Part shown: in pieces, positions 46,585-57,000 of the stretch
How positions within the stretch are numbered: position 1 is the stretch's first letter
How the letters are laid out: every line of letters starts with the position of its first letter
From: Nocardia sp. NBC_01730
Lineage (GTDB): Bacteria > Actinomycetota > Actinomycetes > Mycobacteriales > Mycobacteriaceae
Reading direction: 5' to 3'
NCBI RefSeq assembly: GCF_035920445.1
Contig: NZ_CP109162.1
Span: 3,162,001-3,226,000 of the forward strand
Length of the DNA stretch: 64,000 nt
Made by a program: the position numbers and the translations under genes
Notes under the pieces: model-generated
What the model was told of the DNA's origin: nothing
What the model saw: the letters and a program-made list of their open reading frames with translations, nothing else
Databases searched by the model: none

Positions 46585-46983
46585 CTATGGCCCAGCGATG
46601 GCCGTTCCCTGCGCTGACACCAGATGCCACTCCTCATCGTTGGAGACGAACACGTGGGTGTATCGGCTGGATGCGGTGATCTGTGTGCCGTCGGGCAGAC
46701 TGAATTCCATCGCGGTACGGCCCACGATGATGGCGGTCGTACCGAATCGCCGCACGATCGCCTCGGCGGGGAATTGGTCGATCCGGGTGAACCGGACGAT
46801 GCGATCGCTAACGAACTGCAGGAATTCGTCGCGGGCTGTGACATCACCGCCCGCGACGTCGACGATCAGGAACTCGGGAGCAAGGAGCACGTCGAGGTTG
46901 GCGCGGTCAGCTGCCAGCAGGGCGTCGAAGAAGCGTCGGTCTGTGGCGAGCACTGCGTCGGTTGTTGGGGCGGAAACGTTCAC
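46585..46983 (-). CDS. NTF2-like/SnoaL-fold protein (DUF4440 type)
   Basis: 132 residues from the GTG at 46983 behind GAGAGG. TDRRFFDALLAADRANLDVL, PEFLIVDVAGGDVTARDEFL, FGTTAIIVGRTAMEF and YTHVFVSNDEEWHLVSAQGT are the typical nuclear-transport-factor-2-like cone fold with an open ligand pocket. GTGA overlap with the TetR gene means both are made from one transcript. Role unknown; such proteins often act on or bind small hydrophobic ligands. Confidence 0.75.
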   Translation of the reverse strand: MNVSAPTTDAVLATDRRFFDALLAADRANLDVLLAPEFLIVDVAGGDVTARDEFLQFVSDRIVRFTRIDQFPAEAIVRRFGTTAIIVGRTAMEFSLPDGTQITASSRYTHVFVSNDEEWHLVSAQGTAIAGP

Positions 46984-47666
46984 GGTGAAACCTCTCGATC
47001 GGTGTGAAGTGTCCTCGCCTCGATGCCAGCGAGTAGTTGACGTAGCCCGGCCACGAATCGACGGTGCATCGCGGCGGGGTCCGTACCGGGGCTGTAGCGG
47101 ACCAGATTGCGGTAGCGGGGCGAGATGTCGTCGCTCCCGACTGGGGGCTGGAATCCGGTGGTGGCCACGGCTTGCGACTCCGCGTAGACGAACCCGAGGA
47201 TGAACCACAGCACGGACAGGTAGGCATCGGCTACCTCCTCGTCGGGTAGGCCGCTGCCTGCCACCACGCCGACGGTGGCATCGGCCAGACCCAAGGCCAC
47301 CGGCCCGAGCCGCCAGCCTCGACGCCACAGCACCGTGATCAACGCAGGGCGCGGCAGCAGCACCACCCGGATTCGCTCCGCCAGCAACGCCAAACGGTCC
47401 TCCCAGGGACCGTCGATCGGGACGTCGATGGCACGCAGCGTCTCGTCCAGCACAGCAGTCAACAACTCGTCGCGATCACGAACATGCCAATAGAGGGTGG
47501 CCGGCCCGGTGCCGAGCGATCTGGCCAGCGAACGCATCGACAGACCCTCGATACCGGACTCGTCCAGCAAGCGCGCCGCGGCAGCCAGCAGTTCCGGCCG
47601 GGACAGCGTCTCCCGGCCTTTCGCGCGGGCTGCGACGCTCTGCTTCTCGAACGCTGTTCGTGACAC
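46980..47666 (-). CDS. TetR-family repressor
   Basis: 228 residues from GTG 47666. N-terminal helix-turn-helix: LLAAAARLLDESGIEGLSMR, then SLGTGPATLYWHVRDRDELL. C-terminal ligand domain of TetR_C type (LITVLWRRGWRLGPVALGLA, AYLSVLWFILGFVYAES). First gene of a two-gene operon with the NTF2-like gene. A perfect 8-bp palindrome covers its start codon (47655-47673), implying autorepression. The small NTF2-like partner may bind or convert the inducer, which is inference. Confidence 0.85.
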   Translation of the reverse strand: MSRTAFEKQSVAARAKGRETLSRPELLAAAARLLDESGIEGLSMRSLARSLGTGPATLYWHVRDRDELLTAVLDETLRAIDVPIDGPWEDRLALLAERIRVVLLPRPALITVLWRRGWRLGPVALGLADATVGVVAGSGLPDEEVADAYLSVLWFILGFVYAESQAVATTGFQPPVGSDDISPRYRNLVRYSPGTDPAAMHRRFVAGLRQLLAGIEARTLHTDREVSP

Positions 47667-47673
47667 ACGAACA
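47655..47673. promoter_or_regulatory. TetR-type operator overlapping the repressor start
   Basis: TGTTCGTG-aca-CACGAACA, perfect 8-bp arms with a 3-base spacer, covering the GTG at 47664-47666. Suits a TetR dimer that blocks its own transcription or initiation. Confidence 0.65.
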
Positions 47674-47916
47674 CTGTACCGCGCAGGCGCAGACGTATCG
47701 GCATCCGCATATGCCCGGACGTGACAAAAGTCGATAGCTGGCCCTGGTTGGGGCGTCAGGTCACCCGAGTGCAGAGGAGTTCGGACATCCGTGCAGCCGA
47801 GTTCGAACATCGACAGCGAGATCCGAATCCGTCGAGTTCACCACTCGGTAGGGATCAGCAGTTTCGACGAGGCCGAGGGGCTGATCGTCCATTACCCTGA
47901 GTGGTCAGGAGGCAAG

Positions 47917-48275
47917 ATGCGAGCGCGCACGTCGGCACTGGCGGCCGGAAGGCGACACTCTGTAGCTCGTTGCCGGGACGGGACGGTTGTCGCCGTGGGC
48001 GCCGATGCCGCTGACGAATGCCGTGTCGAACTGTGGAAAGGCGTCATAGCCGTTGCTGCGGGTAATGTTCACACGGCGACCAACACGGGCAGGTCTCACA
48101 CCGTCGGACTTCGATCCGGCGGGACCTTGTTGGCGAGCGGATGGAATGGCGACGGCCAATGCGACGTGGCTGCGTGGCGAGACGTCGTAGCAGTCGCCGC
48201 AGGCTGGCGTCGCACGCTCGGAGTCCTTACCGATGGCACCGTGCTCGCAGCCGGCAGGACCTCCGAAGGGGCGTG
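47917..48275 (+). pseudogene. RCC1-like repeat protein, truncated by IS3
   Basis: From ATG 47917 (AGGAGG four bases upstream; the frame is open from 47791). RCC1_2-type repeats: AAGRRHSVARCRDGTVVAVG, VAAGRSHTVGL-like unit NTGRSHTVGLRSGGTLLASG, VAVAAGWRRTLGVLTDGTVL. The fourth repeat ends at ACEVPP, where the IS3 element starts (48276). The continuation is not found beyond the IS. Confidence 0.65.
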
Positions 48276-48305
48276 TGAGGTTCCCCCGCTTAGCCGGAGA
48301 GCGAA

Positions 48306-49199
48306 TTATCTGGTTCCGGCTGGAACCGGTTGATGGTAGCTGGCTTCGAACTCGTCGGGTGATCGCCAGCCCAGCTTCTTCTGTATGCGCTGGGAGTTGT
48401 ACCAGCCGTCGATGTAAGCGAACAGGGCGTTCTCTGCCTCGTCGCGGGTGCGCCAGGCGTGGCGGTAGACCAGTTCTGTTTTTGAGGTGGAGAAGAAGTT
48501 CTCCATCAACGCGTTGTCATAGCTGTCACCAACCGACCCCATGGACTGAGCAATCCCGTTGTCGGCCAAACGATTCGCGAACCGGATCGCCGTATAGGTC
48601 GACCCCCTGTCGCTGTGGTGGATCAATTCACCGTCACGGATATCGCGTGACCAGACCGCGTATTCGAGCGCACCGAGCACGAGATCGGTGTCGCAGCGGT
48701 CCGAGGTCTTCCATCCGACGATCCGGTTGGAGAACGCATCCCGCACCGCGGCTAGCCAGAAGACGCCTTGACCGGTCGGGATGCGTGTGGCGTCGGCCAC
48801 CCACAGCCTGTTCGGTTCGGCGGCGGTGAAGTCGCGCTCGACCAGATCCGGTGCCGGTGTGGCTCGCGGATTCTGCCGCGTCGACGGAACCCGCCACCTG
48901 CGCCGCAGGAATGCGCCTTGCAACCCCGCCGACCGCATCAACCGCTCGACTCGTTTGCGACCGACCCGAATGCCGCGACGGGCGAGCATGGCATGCACCC
49001 GCGGCGAGCCATATGTGCCGCCCGAGCTGGTGTGGATGTCCACGATTTTGCCCAGCAGTTCCTCCTCCAGCAGCTGCCGCGCCGAGGGCTGCACCGCGCG
49101 CCTGCGCCACTCATAAAAGGTTGAGGACGGAATTTCGAGCACCCGTAATACGAGCTCGACCGGGTACTGCGGGTGTTCTTTGACGAACCGCACGATCAC
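48306..49199 (-). CDS. IS3-family orfB transposase
   Basis: 297 residues. IPSSTFYEWRRRA, GGTYGSPRVHAMLARRGIRV, LWVADATRIPTGQGVFWLAA, IHHSDRGSTYTAIRFANRLA and NALMENFFSTSKTELVYRHA provide HTH_21 and D, D, E. Start overlaps the orfA stop (ATGA). The codons for YDNAL are the group II intron target in its relatives. Confidence 0.9.
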   Translation of the reverse strand: MIVRFVKEHPQYPVELVLRVLEIPSSTFYEWRRRAVQPSARQLLEEELLGKIVDIHTSSGGTYGSPRVHAMLARRGIRVGRKRVERLMRSAGLQGAFLRRRWRVPSTRQNPRATPAPDLVERDFTAAEPNRLWVADATRIPTGQGVFWLAAVRDAFSNRIVGWKTSDRCDTDLVLGALEYAVWSRDIRDGELIHHSDRGSTYTAIRFANRLADNGIAQSMGSVGDSYDNALMENFFSTSKTELVYRHAWRTRDEAENALFAYIDGWYNSQRIQKKLGWRSPDEFEASYHQPVPAGTR

Positions 49200-49501
49200 C
49201 TCCGGGTCTGGTCGAGCTCCGAGGCGAAATATGCACTCGCAGAACGTAATACCGCGTTGACTCGCTCCAGCTCGGCCACCCGCTTCTTGAGTTCCCGATT
49301 CTCGGCGGCCACATCGGTCGGCGGTCGATCACTACGTTCGCCGGCATCGGCCTCGGCCTGGCGGATCCAGTTCCGCAACGCCTCGTGATGCACCCCGAGC
49401 TGCTGAGCCAGCTTCCGGACCGTCGGCTTGGAATCGGACTCCCGATACAACCGGACCGCCCGCGCCTTCAACTCATCGGGGTACTTCTTCGGTGCTGCCA
49501 C
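49196..49501 (-). CDS. IS3-family orfA
   Basis: 101 residues. KYPDELKARAVRLYRESDSK and LAQQLGVHHEALRNWIRQAE (helix-turn-helix), ENRELKKRVAELERVNAVLR (zipper). Confidence 0.85.
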   Translation of the reverse strand: MAAPKKYPDELKARAVRLYRESDSKPTVRKLAQQLGVHHEALRNWIRQAEADAGERSDRPPTDVAAENRELKKRVAELERVNAVLRSASAYFASELDQTRR

Positions 49502-49621
49502 GAATGACTCCTTCCATCGTCCTATCGGACCATGCTCAGAGCCCTCCGAGAAAGCGGGGGAACCTCACTGCAAGCACGGTTCGACGGTGTCGAAGATGGC
49601 GGCCCGATTCAAGACCACCAT

Positions 49622-49672
49622 TGAATCGCCCCGGCTTGTCTGGAGTCTCCGGACAAGCCGGGGGGGATTCAC
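49622..49672. repeat. Two IS3 ends facing each other (51-bp palindrome)
   Basis: TGAATCGCCCCGGCTTGTC-TGGA followed at once by its inverted copy (TCCGGACAAGCCGGG to 49672). The left arm is identical to the 23-bp end of the IS3 element at 7093-7115. No coding DNA lies between: a minimal internally deleted derivative, or a joined-end relic. Confidence 0.6.
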
Positions 49673-49678
49673 ATCCAG

Positions 49679-50058
49679 ACACCCAACGGACCGCGTACCT
49701 GCTTCCAGGCCAGCGCTGAACGTGACGGCAAAAACCCGCTGGTTGCACGGTTCGGTGGCATTCCATTGCGGCGCAAAAAGAACGCGGTCCTCACCGACCG
49801 CTATCCTCTCCCGGTCATCGTCCGACACAAAGAGCTGATCACTCGGCTTCTGGCAGGCGAGAGTGCCAGATGTGCGGGCAAACCGGCACGGTTGATGTTC
49901 ACCAAGTCCGCAGGCTCGCCGAGCTCGACAGACCGGGACGGCCACAGCCCGCGTGGGTACAACTCATGGCGAAATGGCGACGCAAGACCCTCGTGGTCTG
50001 CTCGCCCTGCCACGACACCATCCACGCGCGGCAACCAACCGCGACACCCACGCAGTAG
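49679..50058 (+). pseudogene. Group II intron maturase C-terminus, frameshifted
   Basis: Reads TPNGPRTCFQASAERDGKNP, LVARFGGIPLRRKKNAVLTD and ELITRLLAGE, then, one frame over, CGQTGTVDVHQVRRLAELDR and AKWRRKTLVVCSPCHDTIHA to the stop at 50058. This is the C-terminal HNH region with a single frameshift near 49868. RT domains are absent. Confidence 0.8.
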
Positions 50059-50066
50059 TCACTGGA

Positions 50067-50160
50067 AAGCCGGATGATTGGGAAACCATCAAGTCCGGTT
50101 TGGGAGGGGGTCGTCGGGAAAAGGACCAGCTTCTGCTGGCACCTCGCCCGACGGCCTACC
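50067..50160 (+). ncRNA. 3' end of a group II intron (degenerate domain V, VI)
   Basis: 50067-50101 folds as domain V with AGC, GAAA tetraloop and an AA bulge, but with one extra U in the upper stem (35 instead of 34 bases). CGTCGGG...CCCGACG follows as a domain VI stem, ending near CCTAC. It directly follows the maturase stop, as in ORF-containing introns. Confidence 0.7.
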
Positions 50161-50340
50161 TCGCCCAGTCCGGAACCCAGACAGGCCCGCGAAGAAGTCG
50201 TAGACCGGGCCATCGACATCCAGCAGCACGAACTGAGCGATCGCCAACACGGCACGCACCGCCGAACCACGGCCGAAACCGGAGGTGTCTCTGTTGATTC
50301 GGCTCTCGGTATCACCTGTTGTCGCGTAGGGCGCGTGTGG
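50161..50340. other. Unassigned stretch between intron end and giant gene
   Basis: 180 bases, possibly the 3' exon of the intron target. A short frame (VVDRAIDIQQHELSDRQHGT) is open, but I recognise no family. Confidence 0.3.
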
Positions 50341-51030
50341 TTATTCATTGGACTCGGCGTGCTCGATGAACTTGCGCTGTCGAATCAACACACCTTCGAG
50401 CCAGTCCGGAAATCCCTCCGCCTCGAACAAGGGCCGCAACGCGGGGAGGTTTTCTAGGTATTCGATCTGTTCGGACCGCTTCAGTCCATTGGGCGCCACC
50501 CACACGTAAGGATCGTCTGCGTCGAGGTTGTCGAGATTGAGGCCGCTGACATAACGGAGTGCGAACACGTTGTCGTTCGGGTCCACCGGGCGTTGGAACG
50601 AGGCGGCATGGTCGTAACCGAATGCGCGCCGCTGCCCGGTCGACCGGCCTGGCACTGCCACGGCTTCGATGTAACGCAGCCAGTTACGCGGGCGGTCCCA
50701 GTTGTTGATCAGCACATCGAGATGACCCAATCGCTCTGCGTCCGATGTGTCCCGCACAGTCGCCATCGCGGCACGGAGCGCCTCGAGGTCCGCATCTATT
50801 CTCTTGAAGTCTTCACCTGGCATCCATGGCATCACCACGGTGTGGTCGCCCACTCCGATCACCGGCGGCACCGGCGCCTTGATCGCATGACCCACCGCGG
50901 ACGCGCATATCTCAGCTGCGGCGGCCTTCCGCGTCAGGCCGCTCTTCACCACGACCCAGAGGCTGGCTTCGGGGTAGAAGAGCAGTTCCGTCATGCTGCC
51001 CGCGGTGATCATATGCGGGAGCGTCATCCG
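50341..51030 (-). other. C-terminal kinase-like domain of the giant protein
   Basis: LWVVVKSGLTRKAAAAEICA (lysine and helix C), VVMPWMPGEDF (hinge), GHLDVLINNWDRPRNWL (catalytic loop) and FGYDHAASF (metal-binding Asp) resemble the HipA/PI3-kinase-like fold. Its terminal position is where polymorphic toxins carry the effector. Inference from motifs only. Confidence 0.55.
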
Positions 51031-54000
51031 CTCCGGTCGCTCGGAGCGCACGGCTGCGGCGAGCCGTGCGGCGAACTCATCGACAGACACCAGATGGGTG
51101 GCATCCGCTGCAGCCCCGACGTTCTCGGCTTCTCGATGGCGCGCCGAGCCCTCGCTTCGCCCGGTGCCGCCAGCCGCCTCGCCATGCCCGTCGTGTCCAA
51201 AAGCGTCAGCGATATACCGGGCAATGGCGTCAGAGTTGTCCTGGGCGGCCGATTCGTGCCAGGACTGTTCCGGCGCGGCGTCGCTGTTATCGCTGATGGT
51301 AGTCACGGGATGCTCACCACCATGAGGAGACGCTGCCGTATCCAACAGCTCGTCGCCCCTGGCCTCGGCCCGAGCAGCAGTCGTATCGTCCGTCTCATCA
51401 ACCGCTTCCCCCCAGCGGGTCGACAATTCCGTGGCAAAGATCACGCGGGCGCGGGCGCGAGCCGTATCGACATCCACACCGTCGGTCACGAACCCGACCG
51501 GCCAGGCACCGAGCAGGTAGGTGAGCTCCGCGCCGACCTCGACCGCGGTGGCACAGTTCTCGAACGGAGGCACATTGAGCAGACCCTGCATATCAACGAC
51601 ACGCACGGTACGTCGCCGACCCACCGCGTCCGAATCACTGCTCGACACGGTCAGCCGACTCTCCCCGATATCGGGAAGGTCTACCGATCCAGCATCCCCC
51701 GCATCGGGATAAGCGGTATCCAGAGATCCTTCCAACTCATCAAACGTCACCACCACCCGCCCACGCTCGCGGTCGGTGATATCGGTAGCAATACCGATGG
51801 TCAACAACCGCTCACCCACACCACCCGACGTCGCCATCTCGATCACGCCTGCACCATCACGCAACAACCGACCAATTTGCGCCACAATGACTTCGAACGT
51901 GCGGGACCGCTGCACACCACCCTCCCAACCACGCGCCAGCTCGGGTATCAACGCCAACGCGGCAACAACCCGCCCCGCATCGCCGGGAGACAGGTACACA
52001 GTGGCCGCCGCCCGAGAAGCCTGAACACCGGCCATCTCCAACCGCAGCACGGTTTGACCATCACTACCACGCACAGCGAAGCTCACGACGAAAACACCCT
52101 CCTCGTCACGCCGCACATCCAGCTCATCCACCCACGCCCCGAGACTGTTCTCCAGCAGGGCATCGACTACCCCAGCAATCCCAACCCTGCTGACATCATC
52201 AGCCGGGAACTCGGCCATCACCGCACGCAACCGCGCCCGCGCAGCCACGGTACGGTCCGGATCGGACATATAGAAGGTGTCCGGACCCAATCCATCCGAG
52301 AACCCACTACGGCCGGTGCGCCAATACTGTTCCCGCAATTCCCGCAATTCCCGCAACGCCTCAACCTCGCCGCGGTGCGCACGCGCCGACACCGATTGAT
52401 CATCGTTGAATTCGCCAGCCTCCACCCGACCGGGATCAAACCGCTGTCGACCCAGCTGTTGCCCTTCCGGCCGTCCCCCGACGACATCCAGCACATCCGC
52501 GACACCGGCTGGGTCCGACCGTGGATCGGGCCGTGACCCACGCGTATCGAATGCCTGCGCGGCGACTGCCTGGTGGGCAGCCGAATCCCGGCCATCATCG
52601 GCCCGATCCACCACCGTGGTTTCGCGGTCATCGTGGCCCGCCAGGTATCCCTTGGCCTGCAACTGTTGCGGATCGATCCCGCCAACGGATTCGTCCGCGC
52701 CCGACTGCCGGCCAGGTGGCCGAAAGGCATCCGCGGGTTCGCCCCCGTCGACACCAGGGGTGTGCGCGAAGAACAGATCGGGCCGGATGCCACGCGACCG
52801 CGGCAGCAGAGCACCCGCAACATCACTCGAAAACCCTAGCTCTTCAGCGAAAGTCGGCGGGTCGACACGCGTAGGTGGCGCAACCCCAGCCGGGCGCTGA
52901 TACCTCGCTTCACCATCGCCCGCTGCCGGAATCGGATAGCCGAGTCGCTCCGCGGCGGCAATCACACGCTGCGCGACCGGCCGGTGCCGCGGAATCCGGT
53001 CTCGGACAACGGCGGAAACGTCTCCACTGGATACCCCGGCCAGTCGAGCCACATCATTCTGCGTGACCGGCCCGACCGCGCCTTGCTGTTTTGTGTAGCC
53101 GAGTTCCTCAGCGGCCGCGCGAATCCGCGCCATGGTCGGTCGGTGCGCCGGAATTCCACCGTCAAGACCGCGGGAGACCATTGACCGATCCACGCCGGCT
53201 AGTCGAGCCACGTCGATGGTGGTGGGCCGACGGACCTCATACAGCCGCTCGATCCGCTCACCGAATGCGGCGGGAAGCCATGCCGCCAACAGCCGGATCG
53301 CCCGGTATAGCCGGATACGCACAGTGTTGGGAGTGGATTCCACTCGCCGGGCAATCTCCTTGGGGGATAGTCCTTCCACGAACTGGAGCCGGATGGCTTC
53401 CCTAAGCTTCGGGGAGAGGTGTTCATCGACACAGCTCGCCCACAGGACGGAATCCTCCTGCAGTGCCGCCCAAACCAAGTTCGACTTACTGCCGGCATCG
53501 GCCATCACCCACGGGGCGAACAGATGGACACCGCCGGCCACGACCTGGACGGCGCGGCGCAACCGAACCCGGAGCGCGTTTTCGCTGACGCCTAGTTCGA
53601 TCGCCATCTCTGTGATGGTCTGCCGCTGCACGAACCACCGAAGGAAAACATCTTTCTGCCGCTCGGGAAGTCGATCGACCAGATCCAACACCTGGTCGCG
53701 ATGCCCGTCGAGCAAAGCAACCTGCACCACCAGCATCCGCTCGCCACCGACCCCGAGCGGCACCGAGCCCGACAGCCACCCCGCCAAAGTCCGAACCATC
53801 CAACGCACCCGAGACAGTGACCCATCTAGGGTGCCCCCCATTGCAGCCGCGATCGTGCCGAACGACTGCCCTGTCACGAACCACCGGACAAAACATTCCT
53901 GATGCTCCGGGGAAAGCTGCTCGACAAGACACCACAGCATCGGTCGCTGCGCGGGATCCAGCGCAGCCGCCTGCAGCACCGCCATTTCCGCGTCGAGATT

Positions 54001-57000
54001 CCCGAGCACAAGGCCCGCGGCCATTTCGCCGTCGCGTGCCGCAACAGGCACTTGGTACCGCACCGGGACACTATCGTTCAGCTGTTTGAACAACCTGTGC
54101 ACGGTGCCGACCAGCCGCCGCTCGGTGACGGGAACGGCGCCACCCATGGCAGCCGCGATATCGGCGAACGACTGTCCCAGGAACCACCGGACAAAGCATT
54201 CCCGCTGGGTGGCTAGAAGGTGTTCGACAGCCACCCGCAGATCATCGAGGCGCTCGATCTTGGCCGCCTGGATCACCGCGACCTGGACGGCGGGAATGCT
54301 TGCGGTAGCCGCCACCCTCTCGCCACCTGTCGCGAGCGCCTCGGCAAGTGCGTCACCTCTCGCCGTCAGCGCCGCGGCAAGCGCCCACCCCGAGGCCCGC
54401 TCCTGCAGGAATGCCGCCCGCAGCCCGTCATGGGCACGCTCGACCAGCACTGCCACCGCATCCGGCGTCGAATCGAGCCGCCGTGCCGCCTCGGCAACCG
54501 AAAAGTCTTCGATCGTGGTGAGCCGCAACACCGTCCGCAATTCCGGCGGCAGCGACTCGAACGCGCGACCAATCGCGGTCTCCCCCGAGTCCGTCCCCGA
54601 CTGACCAGAAATCGGCTCCGCGAAACCGTCGGTGTCGGTGCGGATCTGCCGGGCGGCACTGGACCGGAACTCGAGCGAGACATTGCGCACCACACCGAGC
54701 AGATAGCCGCGGAATTTCTCGATCGCGCCTTCGCCTTCACCGCGCCGCAGCTTGCCGAGTATGCGAGCGAAACTCTCGGCCACCACGTCTTGGGCGTCGG
54801 CCTCGCTGTCGAGGTATCGCATTGCCACACCGAGCGCAAGGCTTTCGTACTCTCGGAATAGATCGTCCATTGCCGCCAGGTTGCCCGCCCGGACCGCCAC
54901 CACACGGTCCCAGTTGCGAGCGCGTTCCAGCCGCCACTGTTCGGGAATATCCTCGTCGCCCTCCGCACGCGGCACTGCGTCGACTTCGGCTACCGGATCG
55001 GTCGAGGGATCGCCTTCGGCAGGCTGCTCTTCTGGCTCGACGGCAACCGAAAGTTGCTCTGTCGGTACCTGCTCCAGCAACTCCGGATGATCACCTGCGA
55101 CCGGTGCCGTGTCCGGGGGTTGCCGATGTGCAGCCAGCTCGCGCGGGGTATGGTCGAGCACCGCAGGCTCCGGCTCGGGAGTCCCCTCACCGCCAGAAAG
55201 CCACCCGGCGATTCTCGGAATGATGCGGTACAGCCGAACATGGACCGACCCCTCACTGCTACCCACTGCCTCTGCTATACCGAGCACGCTCTGCCCCAGG
55301 AACCACCGGACGAAAAGCTCCCGGTGCCCATCGGACAACCGCTCGACAGCACGACAGAAGTCATCGAAACGCTCCACCTTGGCCGCCCGAAGCACCGCCA
55401 CCGCAGACGCCAGCACCCCCTCAGCCAGAGCAAGTGCCACCCCACCACCGGCCAACAACTCCGCCAACGCATCCCCAGCAGCCGGAATCGGTCCGATGTC
55501 GGGTCGTGGCTCAGCCTCCGGCTGCTCGGCGGGGGAAAGCTGTTCGGCCAGACCACCAATGACGCGGTACAGACGGTTGTAGACCGCAGCCTTGTCGTTT
55601 CTGCCACGACGGCCCACCGCTCTGGCGATATCAGGCACCTGATCCCCCGACCACCACCGGACAAAAAGATCCCGATGCTCTTCAGACAATTGCTCGACAA
55701 AACTACGGAGCTCATCGAAACGCTCGACCTTGGCCGTCTGCAGCACCGCCACCTCAGCACCAAGCACCCCCTTGGCCGCGGCCAACCCCATCCCGCCGTC
55801 CGCCAACAGGCCAGCCAGCGCATCCTCGTCCACAGCATCCGCATCGTCATCGAACTCGTCGATTTCGGCGCCGAGCTCGGTCGCCAACCTGCGCACTCCG
55901 GCCCGCATCACATCTTCGACCACGCCAGGGCCGACCCCCATCACCTCGGCCGCCGCCCGGAACGACATGCCTTCCCCCCAGAACAGCAACCGGATCGCCC
56001 TGCCCTGACCACGAGCCAGTCCTTCGACGGCACGCCGGAAATCCGGTCCACTCGCCCGGTGCAGCGCGTCGCGCTCCGGGCCTTCGGCCGCCGCATCCTC
56101 GATCGCCCACCGGAATCGAGCATGCTGGACGAACCGAACACGGTCGGCCAACACCTCCCCGACCAGCGCACCGACCCACACCCCGACATCCTGTCCCGCA
56201 CGCACCCCGCCGACGCCGCCGCGCATACGCCGAAACACTTCCGTCACAATACTTTCCACTTGCGCTTGCAGTGCCGCCAACCGGTCGGAGTGCGAAAGAT
56301 CCGGCCGACGCACCGCGGCAGTCACCTGCGCACGCACCTGCTCCTCGAAGTGTGCGCGCAACGGGCCGAACGCCGCGGGATCCCGTTGCGCCGCAACCAC
56401 TAACTCCCACAGCTCGCTCTCGGCAGGCTCATGGGGCGGCAGTGGGTGTTCCGGATCGGCGGCGAACCACCACCCCAGGTCGCGCCCCGCGGGCCACGCT
56501 ATCGGACCGACGTCCGGAAGCTGTTTACCGCCCATCATGTCCCGCACTCCGGCGATACTGGCCGGATCGTTCAGCGTTGCGGCGATATCCGCTCCGAACG
56601 CCCACGTGCCCAGACCCTGCCGCGGATCGGGAAACGGCTCGACCCGGTCACGTTGAGGCAACCCGACCGGATTCTGGTCATCGATGGGCTTGGCCACCTC
56701 TGCCGACGGTGGATCCTGGTCGGCAGCGGTCGGGCCGCGCCCACCACCCGCACCACGTAGCCGCGGCCTCGGCCCGGGTTCCCGCTGGGGAGGGCGCTTC
56801 ATGACGATCAACTTCGCCGTCACACCGCAGTCTTTCAAAGGCGGCGGAGTATCCTCCTCTCCTTCCCGAAGGAAACCGTTCGCCTCATGCCACCCTTGCA
56901 CCGGGCTGGTGTCAACCACCACCAGAGAAATGATCTTGTCGCCATGTTCTTCCTCTATCCGGTGCCAGACCTCGGGGCCGAGCCCCATACCGGGCAATAA

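Larger units (their letters stand above)
48276..49567 (-). mobile_element. IS3-family element (1292 bp), intact genes
   Basis: Ends TGAGGTTCCCCCGCTT at both sides (the right one inverted), about 24 of 27 bases matching. Flanking triplets GTG and CTG differ, so no target duplication is visible. This is the intact relative of the three intron-interrupted remnants at 4260, 12173 and 26853. Confidence 0.85.

Noticed and set aside
49501..49567. CTCTGAGCATGGTCCGAT in the IS3 end resembles the leader-repeat core CCTGAGCATGGGCCGAT
   Set aside because: Similarity is confined to about 20 bases and the flanking stems are missing. It might hint that the repeat derives from an IS3 leader, but it is not enough to add this as a sixth copy.
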